Shown: one piece after another, positions 28,201 through 36,209 of the stretch | How positions within the stretch are numbered: the first letter of the stretch is position 1 | Layout: the number at the start of each line of letters is the position of its first letter | Assembly (NCBI RefSeq): GCF_039621805.1 | Contig: NZ_CP155073.1 | Location: 1,488,001-1,552,000, forward strand | Length of the DNA: 64,000 nt | Reading direction: 5' to 3' | DNA from: Paraburkholderia sp. PREW-6R | GTDB taxonomy: Bacteria > Pseudomonadota > Gammaproteobacteria > Burkholderiales > Burkholderiaceae | Position numbers and translations under genes: made by a program | Notes under the pieces: generated by a model | Told to the model about the DNA's origin: nothing | Databases searched by the model: none | The model's input: the letters and a program-made list of their open reading frames with translations, nothing else

Positions 28201-28330
28201 CGACCAATGGACTATCGAGAATCTGCACGAGCGCCTCGCCGACCTCAAGCGCGACCCGTGGGCGGATTACGCGAAAACGCGCCAACGCATCACCGCAGCC
28301 ATGAAACGACGCCTCGACGAAGCGAAGTAA
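25235..28330 (+). CDS. ligD: Multifunctional NHEJ DNA ligase D (phosphoesterase-ligase-polymerase)
   Basis: 1031 residues with three enzyme modules in the order PE-LIG-POL. The 3'-phosphoesterase (about 30-190) has QEHDARRLHYDFRLEL and HVEDHPIEYGSFEGEIP. An Ala/Ser/Lys linker leads to the ATP-dependent ligase (about 290-600), with the adenylated lysine near 318 in EIKFDGYR. A second linker (about 615-735) is built of PTASK pentapeptide repeats. The primase-polymerase domain (about 735-1031) has VVFDLDPD with the catalytic aspartates and FCKTSGGKGFHV. The protein processes, fills and seals Ku-bound ends. It lies 60 bp after ku. Confidence 0.97.
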   Translation: MNDRLDLYNRKRRFDETPEPSGTAARRKSAGRGKAARASAHALSYVIQEHDARRLHYDFRLELNGTLLSWAVPKGPSLDPSVKRLAVHVEDHPIEYGSFEGEIPAGNYGAGTVIVWDRGTWEPVGGEKEALRSYEAGKLKFTLDGDKLQGGWTLVRSHMRGSGDKEQWLLIKERDEAARNESEYDVLKERPGSVLNGGKAAAKRASGASGKVSRAADGQSAASSASKSAADKKTAAASAASAQQTSAKGASRRRASPSGDPKRPDIVATRSSESLRELAASPSIEGAVKAKLPATFKPELATLVDAAPPGDEWSYEIKFDGYRVLARIEHGAKSATKKGAVQVFTRAGNDWTARFGKQVAALEQLDIESAWLDGEAVVLDGNGVPSFQALQNAFDSNRPQDIVIYLFDLPFLNGYDLREVPLEQRRAILRALLDNERDDSLLRFSNNFDFSADDLLRSACDMALEGIIGKRRDSGYVSGRSSSWIKLKCRRRQEFVIGGYSEPAGSRAAFGALLLGVYDSKGKLQYAGRVGTGFDAALLRSVKKELDAHETSRMPFASQPRERSRTPVHWVDPVLVAECNFAEWTGDGIVRQASFVSLRNDKPARQIVKEAPRKGADVQQQTDTAGDAAPKKKAPRKTAAGSARSDAAPEPTASRKTASGPTASKPTASKPTASKPTASKPTASKPTASKPTASKQTATKQSASKPTASKQAASKQTASKPTASKTPDSKASNTPGEIAGVRVSHPDRVIDKTSGTRKIDLVRYYESVAEWMLPHLQNRPVSLVRAPEDIGGELFFQKHSQKLSIPNVTQHPGLDAGHPPLITVDTLKALVGAAQMGTVEFHTWNAVVSNIEKPDRVVFDLDPDASLGWERMIEAAQLTRSLLEELGLTSFCKTSGGKGFHVVVPLAKQAGWDEVKDFSQAVAQHMATTLPKYFSAKMGAQNRKQKIFVDYLRNNRGSSTVAAFSARARPGLGVSVPLAWDEVASTTGGDQWTIENLHERLADLKRDPWADYAKTRQRITAAMKRRLDEAK
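27185..27409 (+). repeat. 15-bp minisatellite in the ligD linker (13 clear units, 2 decayed)
   Basis: Unit CCGACCGCGTCTAAG encodes PTASK. Five identical copies run from 27215 to 27289, then eight variants to 27409. Two decayed units precede them (27185-27214). The period keeps the frame, so copy-number change would only lengthen or shorten the flexible linker. Confidence 0.95.
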
Positions 28331-28379
28331 CGCAGTCACGCCCGAGAGGCTCGCTGATGGCAACAACAAGGAGCACACG

Positions 28380-28661
28380 ATGAAGACATCACCGCAATCG
28401 TCCGACGGCGACAAGCAAGCCGATCCGCACGCGGCCAAACATGCCGATTCGATGCAGGAGGCCGCCGCGCCGCTGCCGCACGAAACCGACCAGCATTCCG
28501 AATCACAGCACGAGGACAATCCGCGCCAGATCGGCAAGCAGGCGCACAAGGATGTCGAAAAAGGATTGCAGGACACCGATCGGCGTGGCGGCGGCGAGTA
28601 CCAGCAGCAGACGCAAAACGACGCGCACGCGGACGTCAATTCGGACGGCAAATCCGACTGA
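28380..28661 (+). CDS. Small hydrophilic protein downstream of ligD
   Basis: 93 residues, rich in Asp, Glu, Lys, His, Gln and Ser, with no hydrophobic segment; probably disordered. Recognisable blocks are PHETDQHSESQHEDNPRQIG and KDVEKGLQDTDRRGGGEYQQ. An AAGGAG Shine-Dalgarno precedes the ATG by 7-8 nt. It begins 49 bp after the ligD stop and may be the last gene of the ku-ligD operon. I do not recognise a family with a known function; the composition recalls small stress-related proteins, but that is only a resemblance. Confidence 0.65.
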   Translation: MKTSPQSSDGDKQADPHAAKHADSMQEAAAPLPHETDQHSESQHEDNPRQIGKQAHKDVEKGLQDTDRRGGGEYQQQTQNDAHADVNSDGKSD

Positions 28662-28691
28662 CCGTGTAGGCAACGCGTCGGTTGACACGCT

Positions 28692-29711
28692 TTAGCGCGG
28701 CATATGGGCCGGTGGCTTGCGTGCGCTTCTGCGGCTGTTCGCCGGCGCGTTGCCGTGGCTTGCGGGGGCGACGTCCCAATAGGGCGGATCGCCGAAATGC
28801 GCGGCAAGGAACTCGATGAACGCGAGCGTCCTCGGCGGCACGAATGCGCGGCTCGGATAGACTGCCCAGATCGCGACGTGGTCGGCGAGCGGGTAGCTGT
28901 CCAGCACGCTAACGAGTTCGCCGCTGCGCAGATACGGCGCAACGTCCCACGTCGATTTGAGCGCAATGCCGAAGCCTGCGAGCAGCGCGTCACGGATCAC
29001 TTCGCCGTTATCCGTGACAAGCCGTCCGCTGACGCGCACGTCGATGGAGCCGGCAGGCGTGACGAATGCCCAGTCGCGCTGACCGGATAGAAGGATGCAC
29101 TCGTGTTCCACCAGGTCCGACGGGTGATGAGGCGTGCCGCGCGCGGCCAGGTAAGCTGGCGCCGCGCACAGCACGCGCCGGTTCACGGCCAGCTTGCGCG
29201 CGACGAGCGACGAATCCTTCAGCGCGCCGATCCGGATGGCCACGTCGATTCCCGCATCGACCAGATCGACCAGCTGGTCGGTCAGCCGCAAGTCCACGCT
29301 GACGCCCGGATAGCGGCGCAGAAAGTCGCTGATCACAGGCGACACGTGTTGTCGCCCAAACGACGAGGGCATCGACACCCGCAGCCGCCCCTGCGGCTCT
29401 GCCTGCGCGCGTCCGACCGACGCACGCGCGGCCGCGGCGGCGTCGAGCAGCGCTTCGGCACGCGTCATGAACACTTCGCCGTCCTGTGTCAGGCTGACGC
29501 GGCGCGTGGTCCGATGCAGCAGCCGCGCGCCCAGCAGTTTCTCCAATTGCGCAAGGCGTGCGCTCGCGACGGCTGCCGACAGTCCGAAATCGCGTCCCGC
29601 CGCCGACACGTTGGCGAGCAGCGCGGCCCGCACAAACAGCGCGACATCGAGCAGATCGAGCCGTTCGCGGTCATTCGACGCGGTCTTTGACGAGCCCGTT
29701 GTGTCGTTCAT
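28692..29711 (-). CDS. LysR-family transcriptional regulator
   Basis: 339 residues from the ATG at 29711 (a TTG at 29726 is possible). The N-terminal winged helix-turn-helix reads AALLANVSAAGRDFGLSAAVASARLAQLEKLLGAR with RTTRRVSLTQDGEVF, as in the CrgA/AaeR-like group of LysR proteins. The C-terminal substrate-binding domain includes LRVSMPSSFGRQHVSPVI and GFGIALKSTWDVAPYL. The extra C-terminal 20 residues are basic. It diverges from the oxidoreductase gene at 29860, so it probably controls that gene and itself in response to a small-molecule inducer that cannot be inferred. Confidence 0.9.
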   Translation of the reverse strand: MNDTTGSSKTASNDRERLDLLDVALFVRAALLANVSAAGRDFGLSAAVASARLAQLEKLLGARLLHRTTRRVSLTQDGEVFMTRAEALLDAAAAARASVGRAQAEPQGRLRVSMPSSFGRQHVSPVISDFLRRYPGVSVDLRLTDQLVDLVDAGIDVAIRIGALKDSSLVARKLAVNRRVLCAAPAYLAARGTPHHPSDLVEHECILLSGQRDWAFVTPAGSIDVRVSGRLVTDNGEVIRDALLAGFGIALKSTWDVAPYLRSGELVSVLDSYPLADHVAIWAVYPSRAFVPPRTLAFIEFLAAHFGDPPYWDVAPASHGNAPANSRRSARKPPAHMPR

Positions 29712-29859
29712 TTTCAGGATATTCAAAAGAATGTTTCAGCCATTATGATGGTTTTCCGAAATTAAAAATCCCCTTAGCATGGCGCCACTGGATCGGCAGC
29801 GCCGCGTCCCTTGCGCCGTCTGACCGGTCCGCCACTTGATTTGAACAACAGGAGCTCGT

Positions 29860-30876
29860 ATGAAAGCCGTAGGTCTTTATCGCTATCTGCCAATCGATCA
29901 CGCGGAGTCGCTGGTCGATGTCGACATGGCGCAACCCGAAGCCACGGGCCACGATCTGCTGGTGAAGGTCGAGGCAGTCTCGGTCAATCCCGTCGATACG
30001 AAAGTGCGCGCGCCGAAAGACACCGTCGAGAAAGCGCCGCGCGTGCTCGGCTGGGATGCCGCCGGCACGGTCGTCGCGGTTGGCCCGGATGTCAATCTGT
30101 TCAAGGTCGGCGATCCGGTGTTTTACGCGGGCAGTATTACGCGGCCAGGCGCGAACAGCGAGTTTCATCTGGTCGATGAGCGGATTGCCGGGCGCAAGCC
30201 GGCATCGCTCGATTTCACGCACGCGGCCGCCCTGCCGCTGACGGCGATCACCGCGTGGGAAGCGCTGTTCGACCGGCTCGGCGTGTCGCCGCAAGGGGCG
30301 AACGAAGGTCAGTCCGTGCTGATTTTCGGCGGTGCGGGCGGCGTGGGCTCGATCGGTATCCAGCTGGCCAAACAACTCGCCAAGCTGAAGGTGATCGCCA
30401 CTGCGTCGCGTCCGGAATCGGCGAAATGGGCAAAGGATCTTGGCGCGGATCATATCGTCGATCATTTCGGCGACGTGCCCGCGCAGTTGAAGGAACTCGG
30501 CATGGGGCAGGTCGACTACGTGCTGATATTTAACGATACCGACAAGAATTTCCCCGTCGCGGCTGACGTCATCAAGCCACAGGGCGGTATCTGCTCGATC
30601 GTCGAAAACAGCAAGCCGGTGCCGGTCGAACTGTTGAAGTCGAAGAGCGCCGCGTTTCACTGGGAATTCATGTTCACGCGTTCCATGTTCGCCACGCCCG
30701 ACATGATCGAGCAGCATAAACTGCTGACAGAAGTGGCGCGTCTTTTCGATGCGGGTGTGCTGCGCACGACCGTCGGCCAGGACCTCGGCAAGATCAACGC
30801 GGCGAATCTGCGCCGCGCGCATCAGATACTCGAAGAAGGGCGCGCGATCGGCAAGCTGGTGTTGACGGGATTCTGA
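29860..30876 (+). CDS. Zinc-binding alcohol dehydrogenase family protein (MDR oxidoreductase)
   Basis: 338 residues of the medium-chain dehydrogenase/reductase superfamily. The GroES-like part contains VNPVDTKVRAPK, LGWDAAGTVVAVG and DPVFYAG; the Rossmann part has VLIFGGAGGVGSIGIQLAKQ. It matches the zinc-binding alcohol dehydrogenase family (ZADH_N plus ADH_zinc_N_2), many of which reduce quinones or enals with NADPH and bind no catalytic zinc. AGGAG lies ahead of the ATG. The divergent LysR gene (149 bp between starts) is the likely regulator. A terminator follows at 30911-30946. Confidence 0.88.
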   Translation: MKAVGLYRYLPIDHAESLVDVDMAQPEATGHDLLVKVEAVSVNPVDTKVRAPKDTVEKAPRVLGWDAAGTVVAVGPDVNLFKVGDPVFYAGSITRPGANSEFHLVDERIAGRKPASLDFTHAAALPLTAITAWEALFDRLGVSPQGANEGQSVLIFGGAGGVGSIGIQLAKQLAKLKVIATASRPESAKWAKDLGADHIVDHFGDVPAQLKELGMGQVDYVLIFNDTDKNFPVAADVIKPQGGICSIVENSKPVPVELLKSKSAAFHWEFMFTRSMFATPDMIEQHKLLTEVARLFDAGVLRTTVGQDLGKINAANLRRAHQILEEGRAIGKLVLTGF

Positions 30877-30910
30877 TCGCCGTTCCATATTGACGGCCAA
30901 CCTGGCATAC

Positions 30911-30946
30911 GAGCCGGCGACGCAGCGTTGCGCGCCGGCTCTTTTT
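30911..30946 (+). terminator. Intrinsic terminator after the oxidoreductase gene
   Basis: GAGCCGGCG (30911-30919) pairs perfectly with CGCCGGCTC (30933-30941), 13-nt loop, followed by TTTTT (30942-30946). Confidence 0.88.
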
Positions 30947-31216
30947 GATTGCCGGCGAGGTTGCCGGGCTCATGGCGCGCGTTCTGGCTCGACTCCTCGC
31001 TCGCCACATCCCGCACGCAGAAAATGAGGCGCCGCAAGCGGGTTAACACCCGATCCGAGCGCGTCGCACAGCATGTCGCTTGGCGTTAGACTGGTGGGGC
31101 ATCATGCTAAAACAGTTGCGCGTCTTGCGGCCGGTGGCACCGCAGTCCAACGGGGCGGCATTAGCGTTGGGCGCTGTACAGGCAGTCACGCCGGAAGAGG
31201 CGCGCAGCGGCACAAC

Positions 31217-31226
31217 AAGGAGGTGA
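31217..31226 (+). promoter_or_regulatory. Full-length Shine-Dalgarno (AAGGAGGTGA)
   Basis: All ten bases match the complement of the 16S rRNA 3' end, with GGAGG 7 nt from the ATG at 31231. This is the strongest ribosome binding site I noticed in the window and fixes the start of the exported protein. Confidence 0.85.
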
Positions 31227-31230
31227 CAGT

Positions 31231-31794
31231 ATGAACTCCCGCTTCAGACTCTCCGCCGTTTCAGTTGCCGTTCCTCTCGCCTGCGCGCTCGCGTCCGGCG
31301 TTCTCGCGCCTCTCGCACACGCGGCCACGCCGATCACCGTCACGTCCCAGTCCGCTCTCGACGGCCCGATCCGTTACACGGTGCGCGTCACGTCGAAGCA
31401 GTTCGGCGATTCCCAGGAAACACGCACGATCCGCTCTGGCGAGTCGGACGACTTCACGTGGAAAACGGTGCCGCCCGGCGGCGCGGTGCCCGCCACGGAC
31501 GCGTGCCCGAATTACGCGTCGCTGCCGCTCGACAGCAACGGCGCGATGATTCGCCAGACGCAGATCCGCTTTGCGCCGGTAGTGGGCAGCGACGGAACCG
31601 CGACCGTGCAGATGAGCTTTCAGGCGCAGATGCCGCATGGCGTGAAGAGCGTCACGAACGCCGGCAAAACGCTCAAGTGTCCGAACGACGTCACCGTCAG
31701 CCAGATTGTGCGCTTCACGATGCCGACCAACGGCAGCACGAAGACGCTCACGCTGAGCGACGGCACCGCCGTGGCGGTCAGCGCGAAGCGCTAG
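31231..31794 (+). CDS. Hypothetical exported protein
   Basis: 187 residues. The N terminus is a clear Sec signal peptide (basic MNSRFRL, hydrophobic core, cleavage after LAHAA). The mature protein has two cysteines (DACPNYASLP and LKCPNDV) that could form a disulfide, and alternating polar/hydrophobic strands suggesting a beta fold. It resembles an uncharacterised protein family seen in Burkholderiaceae (possibly DUF6013), but I cannot confirm this by reading alone. The very strong ribosome binding site suggests high expression. It converges on the fetB-like gene with 10 bp between stops. Confidence 0.75.
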   Translation: MNSRFRLSAVSVAVPLACALASGVLAPLAHAATPITVTSQSALDGPIRYTVRVTSKQFGDSQETRTIRSGESDDFTWKTVPPGGAVPATDACPNYASLPLDSNGAMIRQTQIRFAPVVGSDGTATVQMSFQAQMPHGVKSVTNAGKTLKCPNDVTVSQIVRFTMPTNGSTKTLTLSDGTAVAVSAKR

Positions 31795-31804
31795 ACGCTT
31801 CCTG

Positions 31805-32611
31805 TTAGCGCGCCGACCCGGCGCGTTCAACGAGCCGCGCCGCAAGGAACCGGTGTTCGGCTGAAAAGAGACGCCGATAGGTCAGCAGCACCGCGCCGAC
31901 CGTGCCCAGCGCGGACGATGCCGCGATCAGGAACATGATCACGATCTGGTATCGCACCGCCTGCAACGGCGACTGTCCTGCGAGCACCTGTCCGGTCATC
32001 ATGCCGGGCAGGCTCACCACGCCGACCACGGCCATCTGGTTGAGCGTCGGCATCATGCCCGCCCGCACCGCCTGGCGCGCCGGCGCCTGTGCGGCTTCCC
32101 AACGCGTCGCGCCAAGCGCAAGCGCCATGTCGACGCGATCGCGCCGCGATGTCAGTTCCTCGGTCATCCGTTCGATGCCGAGCGAGACGCCCGTCAGCGT
32201 ATTGCCGAGAATCATGCCGAGGATCGGAATGGCATATTGCGGCTCGTACCACGGGTGAATGCGGATCACCGCGAAGAGTCCTACCGCGCCCACGAGCCAC
32301 GAACTCACCCAGATCGACACCACGCTGTCCGCGCGCTGGCCGGCATAAGTGCGGCTGCCGCGATTCGCCCCGGCAAATCCTGCGATCAGCGTCATCAGGA
32401 TCATCAGCGGCAACACCACGAACCAGTGGCCGTTGCGGAACACCCAGCCGAGCACGTAGCCGATCGCCAGCAACTGCACGACGGTTCGCACTGCCGCCCA
32501 TGCGAGCTTGCGTTCCAGATCGAGTTTGAGGGCGACCGAGATCGCGCCGTTCACAACGATCAGCAGCGCCGCAATCGCGACATCCCACAAACTCAGATTC
32601 TGCAAGGTCAT
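31805..32611 (-). CDS. fetB: FetB-type ABC transporter permease (UPF0014)
   Basis: 268 residues, about seven hydrophobic segments. The family landmarks are FAGANRGSRTYAGQ, IPILGMILGNTLTGVSLGIERM, ALGATRWEAAQAP and MVGVVSLPGMMTGQVLAG-like text (VVGVVSLPGMMTGQ). This is the YbbM/FetB family; in E. coli FetAB helps export iron and confers peroxide resistance, and the plant homologue ALS3/STAR2 is linked to aluminium tolerance. Its ATG overlaps the fetA stop (32608-32611), so they are translationally coupled. The transported substrate here is inferred from the family. Confidence 0.88.
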   Translation of the reverse strand: MTLQNLSLWDVAIAALLIVVNGAISVALKLDLERKLAWAAVRTVVQLLAIGYVLGWVFRNGHWFVVLPLMILMTLIAGFAGANRGSRTYAGQRADSVVSIWVSSWLVGAVGLFAVIRIHPWYEPQYAIPILGMILGNTLTGVSLGIERMTEELTSRRDRVDMALALGATRWEAAQAPARQAVRAGMMPTLNQMAVVGVVSLPGMMTGQVLAGQSPLQAVRYQIVIMFLIAASSALGTVGAVLLTYRRLFSAEHRFLAARLVERAGSAR

Positions 32612-33345
32612 GGCTGGAGTTCCCCGTGTGCGGACGTGACCGCTGTTTCGTCGAGCACACCGGCGCGCATGCTTAGATGCCGCTCGCTCATGCGCGCCGC
32701 TTGCGCAGGATCATGCGAGACCCAGATCGACGCACGACGGCTGCGATCGGCGTCGAACCATGCACGCACCAGCCCCTCGATCGCGAGCGACGACTCCGGG
32801 TCGAGCGACGCGGTCGGCTCGTCGAGCAGCAGGACTTCGGGCGCGAGTTGCAGCACGCGGATCAGCGCGGTGATCTGCGCCTCGCCGCCGGATAACTCGC
32901 TCGCGTGTTTGTCGAGGAAGTCGTCGCCACGACCGGCCTGCGCGGCGAGACTCGCTGCGCGCGCACGATCGAAGCGCACATCGCGGTAGGCCTGCAGCGC
33001 GAACGGATAGCGCAGGTTGTCTTCGACATTCCCGTCGAGCAGCGCGGGACGTTGCCGGATATAAGCCACACTGCGCCGGTAACGCGGAATGCCGGCGCGG
33101 GCGACCGGCGCACCGTGCCACAGGATGCGCCCCGCATCGAGTGGATCGAGCAGCGCAAGCGCTCGCAAGAAGACGCTTTTGCCCGAACCGGACGGTCCGC
33201 TGATCGCGACACGGTCGCCTGCTTGCAGTGCAAAGGTGGTCGCCTGTAAAAGCATCTGGCCACGCGAGGCTTCGCGCCGCACGATGCCCTCGGCGAGCAC
33301 GACGGGATCGCCGGCTGTATCCGGTCGCGATGGCGAAGGACGCAT
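32608..33345 (-). CDS. fetA: FetA-type ABC transporter ATP-binding protein
   Basis: About 245 residues from the ATG at 33345 (a TTG at 33366 would add seven). Walker A is GPSGSGKSVFLRAL, the ABC signature is LSGGEAQ, and Walker B with the catalytic Glu is VLLLDEPTASLDPES. A substitution in the signature tail (LSGGEAQITALIR where LSGGExQR is usual) is mild. It pairs with the fetB-like permease through a 4-nt overlap. Together they form a compact two-gene exporter of the iron/metal-associated YbbL/YbbM family. Confidence 0.88.
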   Translation of the reverse strand: MRPSPSRPDTAGDPVVLAEGIVRREASRGQMLLQATTFALQAGDRVAISGPSGSGKSVFLRALALLDPLDAGRILWHGAPVARAGIPRYRRSVAYIRQRPALLDGNVEDNLRYPFALQAYRDVRFDRARAASLAAQAGRGDDFLDKHASELSGGEAQITALIRVLQLAPEVLLLDEPTASLDPESSLAIEGLVRAWFDADRSRRASIWVSHDPAQAARMSERHLSMRAGVLDETAVTSAHGELQP

Positions 33346-33549
33346 CAGGTCTGAAGTGGGTTTCAAGATGTGAGTGGGGTCCTGAAGCTGGTGGGATGAT
33401 GCGGCAGAAAGCTTATCGCAACGTTAAGCGAGGTTCAGCACTGCGAAAGCGGCATACGCGAGAACCGCTGCGTGGCGGTAAAACGCTGAAAGCCGGGCAC
33501 GATCCGTGCTATCGAGTCCACACTGTTCAAAAGAAGACGGAGCGGCTCA

Positions 33550-36012
33550 ATGGCAGTGTCGAACACGATCGGAAGACGGATCGGAAAAATCATCGCGTGG
33601 CTGGTGGCGATCATTGTCGTTCTCATTGTGGCGCTGGTCATTTTCATCCTCACGTTCGACTGGAATCGCGCACGCCCATATATCAACGACAAGGTGACGC
33701 AGGCGATCGGCCGTCCCTTCGCCATCAACGGCGATCTGAAAGTGGGCTGGCGGCATCCGGTCGGCGAAACGGGCTGGCGCGCGTGGGTGCTCTGGCCGCG
33801 TTTCTCGGCGGCCAACATCACGGTGGGCAATCCTGATTGGGCCAGGCGTCCGCAATTCGCCACGCTCGACGAGATCGACTTCGAAGTCAAGGTCCTGCCG
33901 CTGCTCGCGCATGACATCGTGATCCCCGTCATCAACCTGGTGAATCCGTCGGTCGATATCGAGCGCGTGCTCGACGGCCGCAACAACTGGACGTTCAAGA
34001 TGGCGTCGTCGAGCGGGCCTTCCGAATGGAAGCTCGACTTGCATGACATCGCCTTTTCGAAGGGCAATATCGCGTTGTCGGACCAGCAGAACAAGGTCGA
34101 TCTGCAAATGGTCGTGGATACGCTCGGTCAGCCGATTCCGATCGGCGAAGCGATGAAGCAGCAGGAGGAGGCGTCGCGCCGTTCGTCGGCCGACGCAATC
34201 GGCAAGGCGGGCGCGAGCAAGCTGACGCAGCAGGCCAACGCGCAGGCAGCGTCCGAGGCCGCGGCGGCTTCCGCCGCTGCCGCCTCGGGCGCTTCGGCGA
34301 CGGACATCTCCGCGTCGGGCGCCACGCCGGCCACCGGCGCATCGGGTGCGCTGGTGACAGGCGCGGCGAGCGGCGGCGCAATGGCGTCGGCACCGGCATC
34401 GAACGCGAGCGGCGCGAATGCGACGGCTGCGTCGAAGCGCGAGATTCCGCCGTATGCGATTGGCTGGACCGTCAAAGGCACTTATAACAGGACGCCGGTA
34501 TCGGGCAGCGGCAAGGTGGGCGGTGTGCTCGCTTTGCAGGACGCCGACCGGCCGTTCCCGGTGCAGGCCGACGTGAAGGCGGGCGACCTGCATGTCGCGC
34601 TGGTCGGAACGATCACCGACCCCGCGCACCTGGCGGCCGTGGATCTACGGCTCTGGCTGCAAGGCAACAGCATGGCGAAGCTCTATCCGCTGACCGGCGT
34701 GACGCTGCCGGACACGCCGCCTTATGCAACTGAGGGGCGGCTCGTCGGGCAGTTCAAATCGAGCGGCAACGTTTTTAAATATGAAAATTTTACAGGCCGC
34801 GTGGGCGGCAGCGATCTCAATGGCTCGCTGACCTATACGGCGCGTAAGCCGCGTCCGTTGCTTCAGGGCGAACTCGTGTCGCACCTGCTGCGCTTTGCCG
34901 ACCTCGCGCCGATCGTGGGTGCCGATTCGAATGCCAGCAAGGCCAAACGTGGCGATGCGGCCGCGCAACCCAGCAACAAGGCGCTGCCGGTCGAAGAATT
35001 CCGAACCGACCGCTGGAAAGCCATCGACGCCGACGTGAAGTTCACGGGCCGGCGCATCGTGAAGGACGAGAATCTGCCGATCACGGATCTGTACACGCAC
35101 GTGGTGATGACGGACGGCGTGCTCTCGCTCGAACCGCTGAAATTCGGCGTGGCCGGCGGGTCGCTCTCGTCCAACATTCATCTGGACGGCAGCGGCACGC
35201 CGCTGAAGGGCCGTTTCGCGACTTCGGCGCGACATCTGAAGCTCAAGCAACTGTTCCCGAACGTCAAGACGATGCAGAGCGCGCTCGGTGAAATCAACGG
35301 CGACGCAGCGTTGACCGCGACCGGCAATTCGCCGGCGGCACTGGCCGCGTCGTCCAACGGTGAGGTCAAGGCGCTGATCACCGACGGTACGGTGAGCCGG
35401 CTCATCATGGAAGCCGCGGGCTTGAACGTGGCGAACGTCATCTATGAAAAGCTGTTCGGCAATCGCGATGTGAAGATCAACTGCGCGGCGGCGGACTTCG
35501 TCGTCACCAACGGTGTGCTCGATTCACGCATCTTCGCGCTCGACACGGACGACGCGGTCATCGATATCGACGGCAACGTGAACATGCGCGACGAAACGCT
35601 GGACCTCGGCGTGCATCCGCATACGAAGGGCTTCCGGATTTTCTCGCTGCGCTCGCCGCTGTATGCGAAGGGCACGTTCAAGGACCCGCACGTGGGCGTC
35701 AACGCGGCGGCTCTGGCACTGCGCGGTGGCGCGGCAGTCGGGCTGGGACTGATCAATCCGTTCGCGGCGTTGATTCCGTTGCTTGCGCCGAGCGACAACA
35801 AGCCGCTGCCCTGCACGCAGTTGCTCCAGCAGGTGCGGCAGGCGCCGACAGCACCGCCGCCGGGCGTCAAGCAGCAACCGAAGCCGGCGATCTCGCTGGA
35901 AGGCGCGCCGGTGAACAAGTCGTCGAGCGGGTCTTCGTCGGCGCCGGGCGCTGCGTCACGCAAGCCGGCGGTCATGTCGCCGGCGAGCGCCGCCGAGTAC
36001 AAGGGGAGCTGA
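33550..36012 (+). CDS. AsmA-family protein
   Basis: 820 residues. One N-terminal membrane anchor (IIAWLVAIIVVLIVALVIFI) is followed by a large periplasmic part. The AsmA N-terminal text is FDWNRARPYINDKVTQAIGRPFAI, and the C-terminal AsmA_2-like part has GEINGDAALTATGNSPAALA and FRIFSLRSPLYAKGTFKDPHVG. Residues about 220-297 are an Ala/Ser/Gly/Thr-rich insertion, probably disordered. AsmA-like proteins are bridge-like lipid-transfer proteins thought to carry phospholipids to the outer membrane; this is family knowledge. GGAG precedes the ATG. A 41-codon frame follows 2 nt after the stop. Confidence 0.9.
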   Translation: MAVSNTIGRRIGKIIAWLVAIIVVLIVALVIFILTFDWNRARPYINDKVTQAIGRPFAINGDLKVGWRHPVGETGWRAWVLWPRFSAANITVGNPDWARRPQFATLDEIDFEVKVLPLLAHDIVIPVINLVNPSVDIERVLDGRNNWTFKMASSSGPSEWKLDLHDIAFSKGNIALSDQQNKVDLQMVVDTLGQPIPIGEAMKQQEEASRRSSADAIGKAGASKLTQQANAQAASEAAAASAAAASGASATDISASGATPATGASGALVTGAASGGAMASAPASNASGANATAASKREIPPYAIGWTVKGTYNRTPVSGSGKVGGVLALQDADRPFPVQADVKAGDLHVALVGTITDPAHLAAVDLRLWLQGNSMAKLYPLTGVTLPDTPPYATEGRLVGQFKSSGNVFKYENFTGRVGGSDLNGSLTYTARKPRPLLQGELVSHLLRFADLAPIVGADSNASKAKRGDAAAQPSNKALPVEEFRTDRWKAIDADVKFTGRRIVKDENLPITDLYTHVVMTDGVLSLEPLKFGVAGGSLSSNIHLDGSGTPLKGRFATSARHLKLKQLFPNVKTMQSALGEINGDAALTATGNSPAALAASSNGEVKALITDGTVSRLIMEAAGLNVANVIYEKLFGNRDVKINCAAADFVVTNGVLDSRIFALDTDDAVIDIDGNVNMRDETLDLGVHPHTKGFRIFSLRSPLYAKGTFKDPHVGVNAAALALRGGAAVGLGLINPFAALIPLLAPSDNKPLPCTQLLQQVRQAPTAPPPGVKQQPKPAISLEGAPVNKSSSGSSSAPGAASRKPAVMSPASAAEYKGS

Positions 36013-36014
36013 AG

Positions 36015-36140
36015 ATGCCGATCGTATTGCCCGCCAACTGGCTAGGCTGGCTGCTGGGCAGCGGGTTGGCCTTCGCTTTCCTTTGGATAATCAGTGTGCC
36101 GCCGATGCGTGAGCGCGTCGGCGAGACGTTGGCCGAGTAG
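36015..36140 (+). CDS. Small single-pass membrane peptide (41 aa)
   Basis: The frame starts 2 nt after the AsmA stop, within the same likely operon. It encodes 41 residues with one hydrophobic helix (WLGWLLGSGLAFAFLWIISV) and a short charged tail (MRERVGETLAE). GGGGAGCTGAAG just upstream supplies a plausible ribosome binding site. Composition and context make a real small membrane protein plausible, but there is no family match I can name, and conservation is untested. Confidence 0.5.
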   Translation: MPIVLPANWLGWLLGSGLAFAFLWIISVPPMRERVGETLAE

Positions 36141-36158
36141 GCGGGGCAGTGGGAAAGA

Positions 36159-36179
36159 CGCCTGCGTGACTGACAGGCG
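36159..36179. terminator. Weak hairpin between convergent genes
   Basis: CGCCTG (36159-36164) pairs with CAGGCG (36174-36179), 9-nt loop, no T tract. It lies in the 69-bp gap between the small membrane peptide and the convergent hypothetical gene. Confidence 0.3.
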
Positions 36180-36209
36180 GGTTGAATCAGATAACCTGGC
36201 TCGCGTCGT

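Larger units (their letters stand above)
30877..31230 (+). other. 354-bp intergenic region between oxidoreductase and exported protein
   Basis: It holds the terminator at 30911-30946 and, at its end, an unusually strong ribosome binding site (31217-31226). I see no gene, repeat or clear promoter in the rest. Confidence 0.6.
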
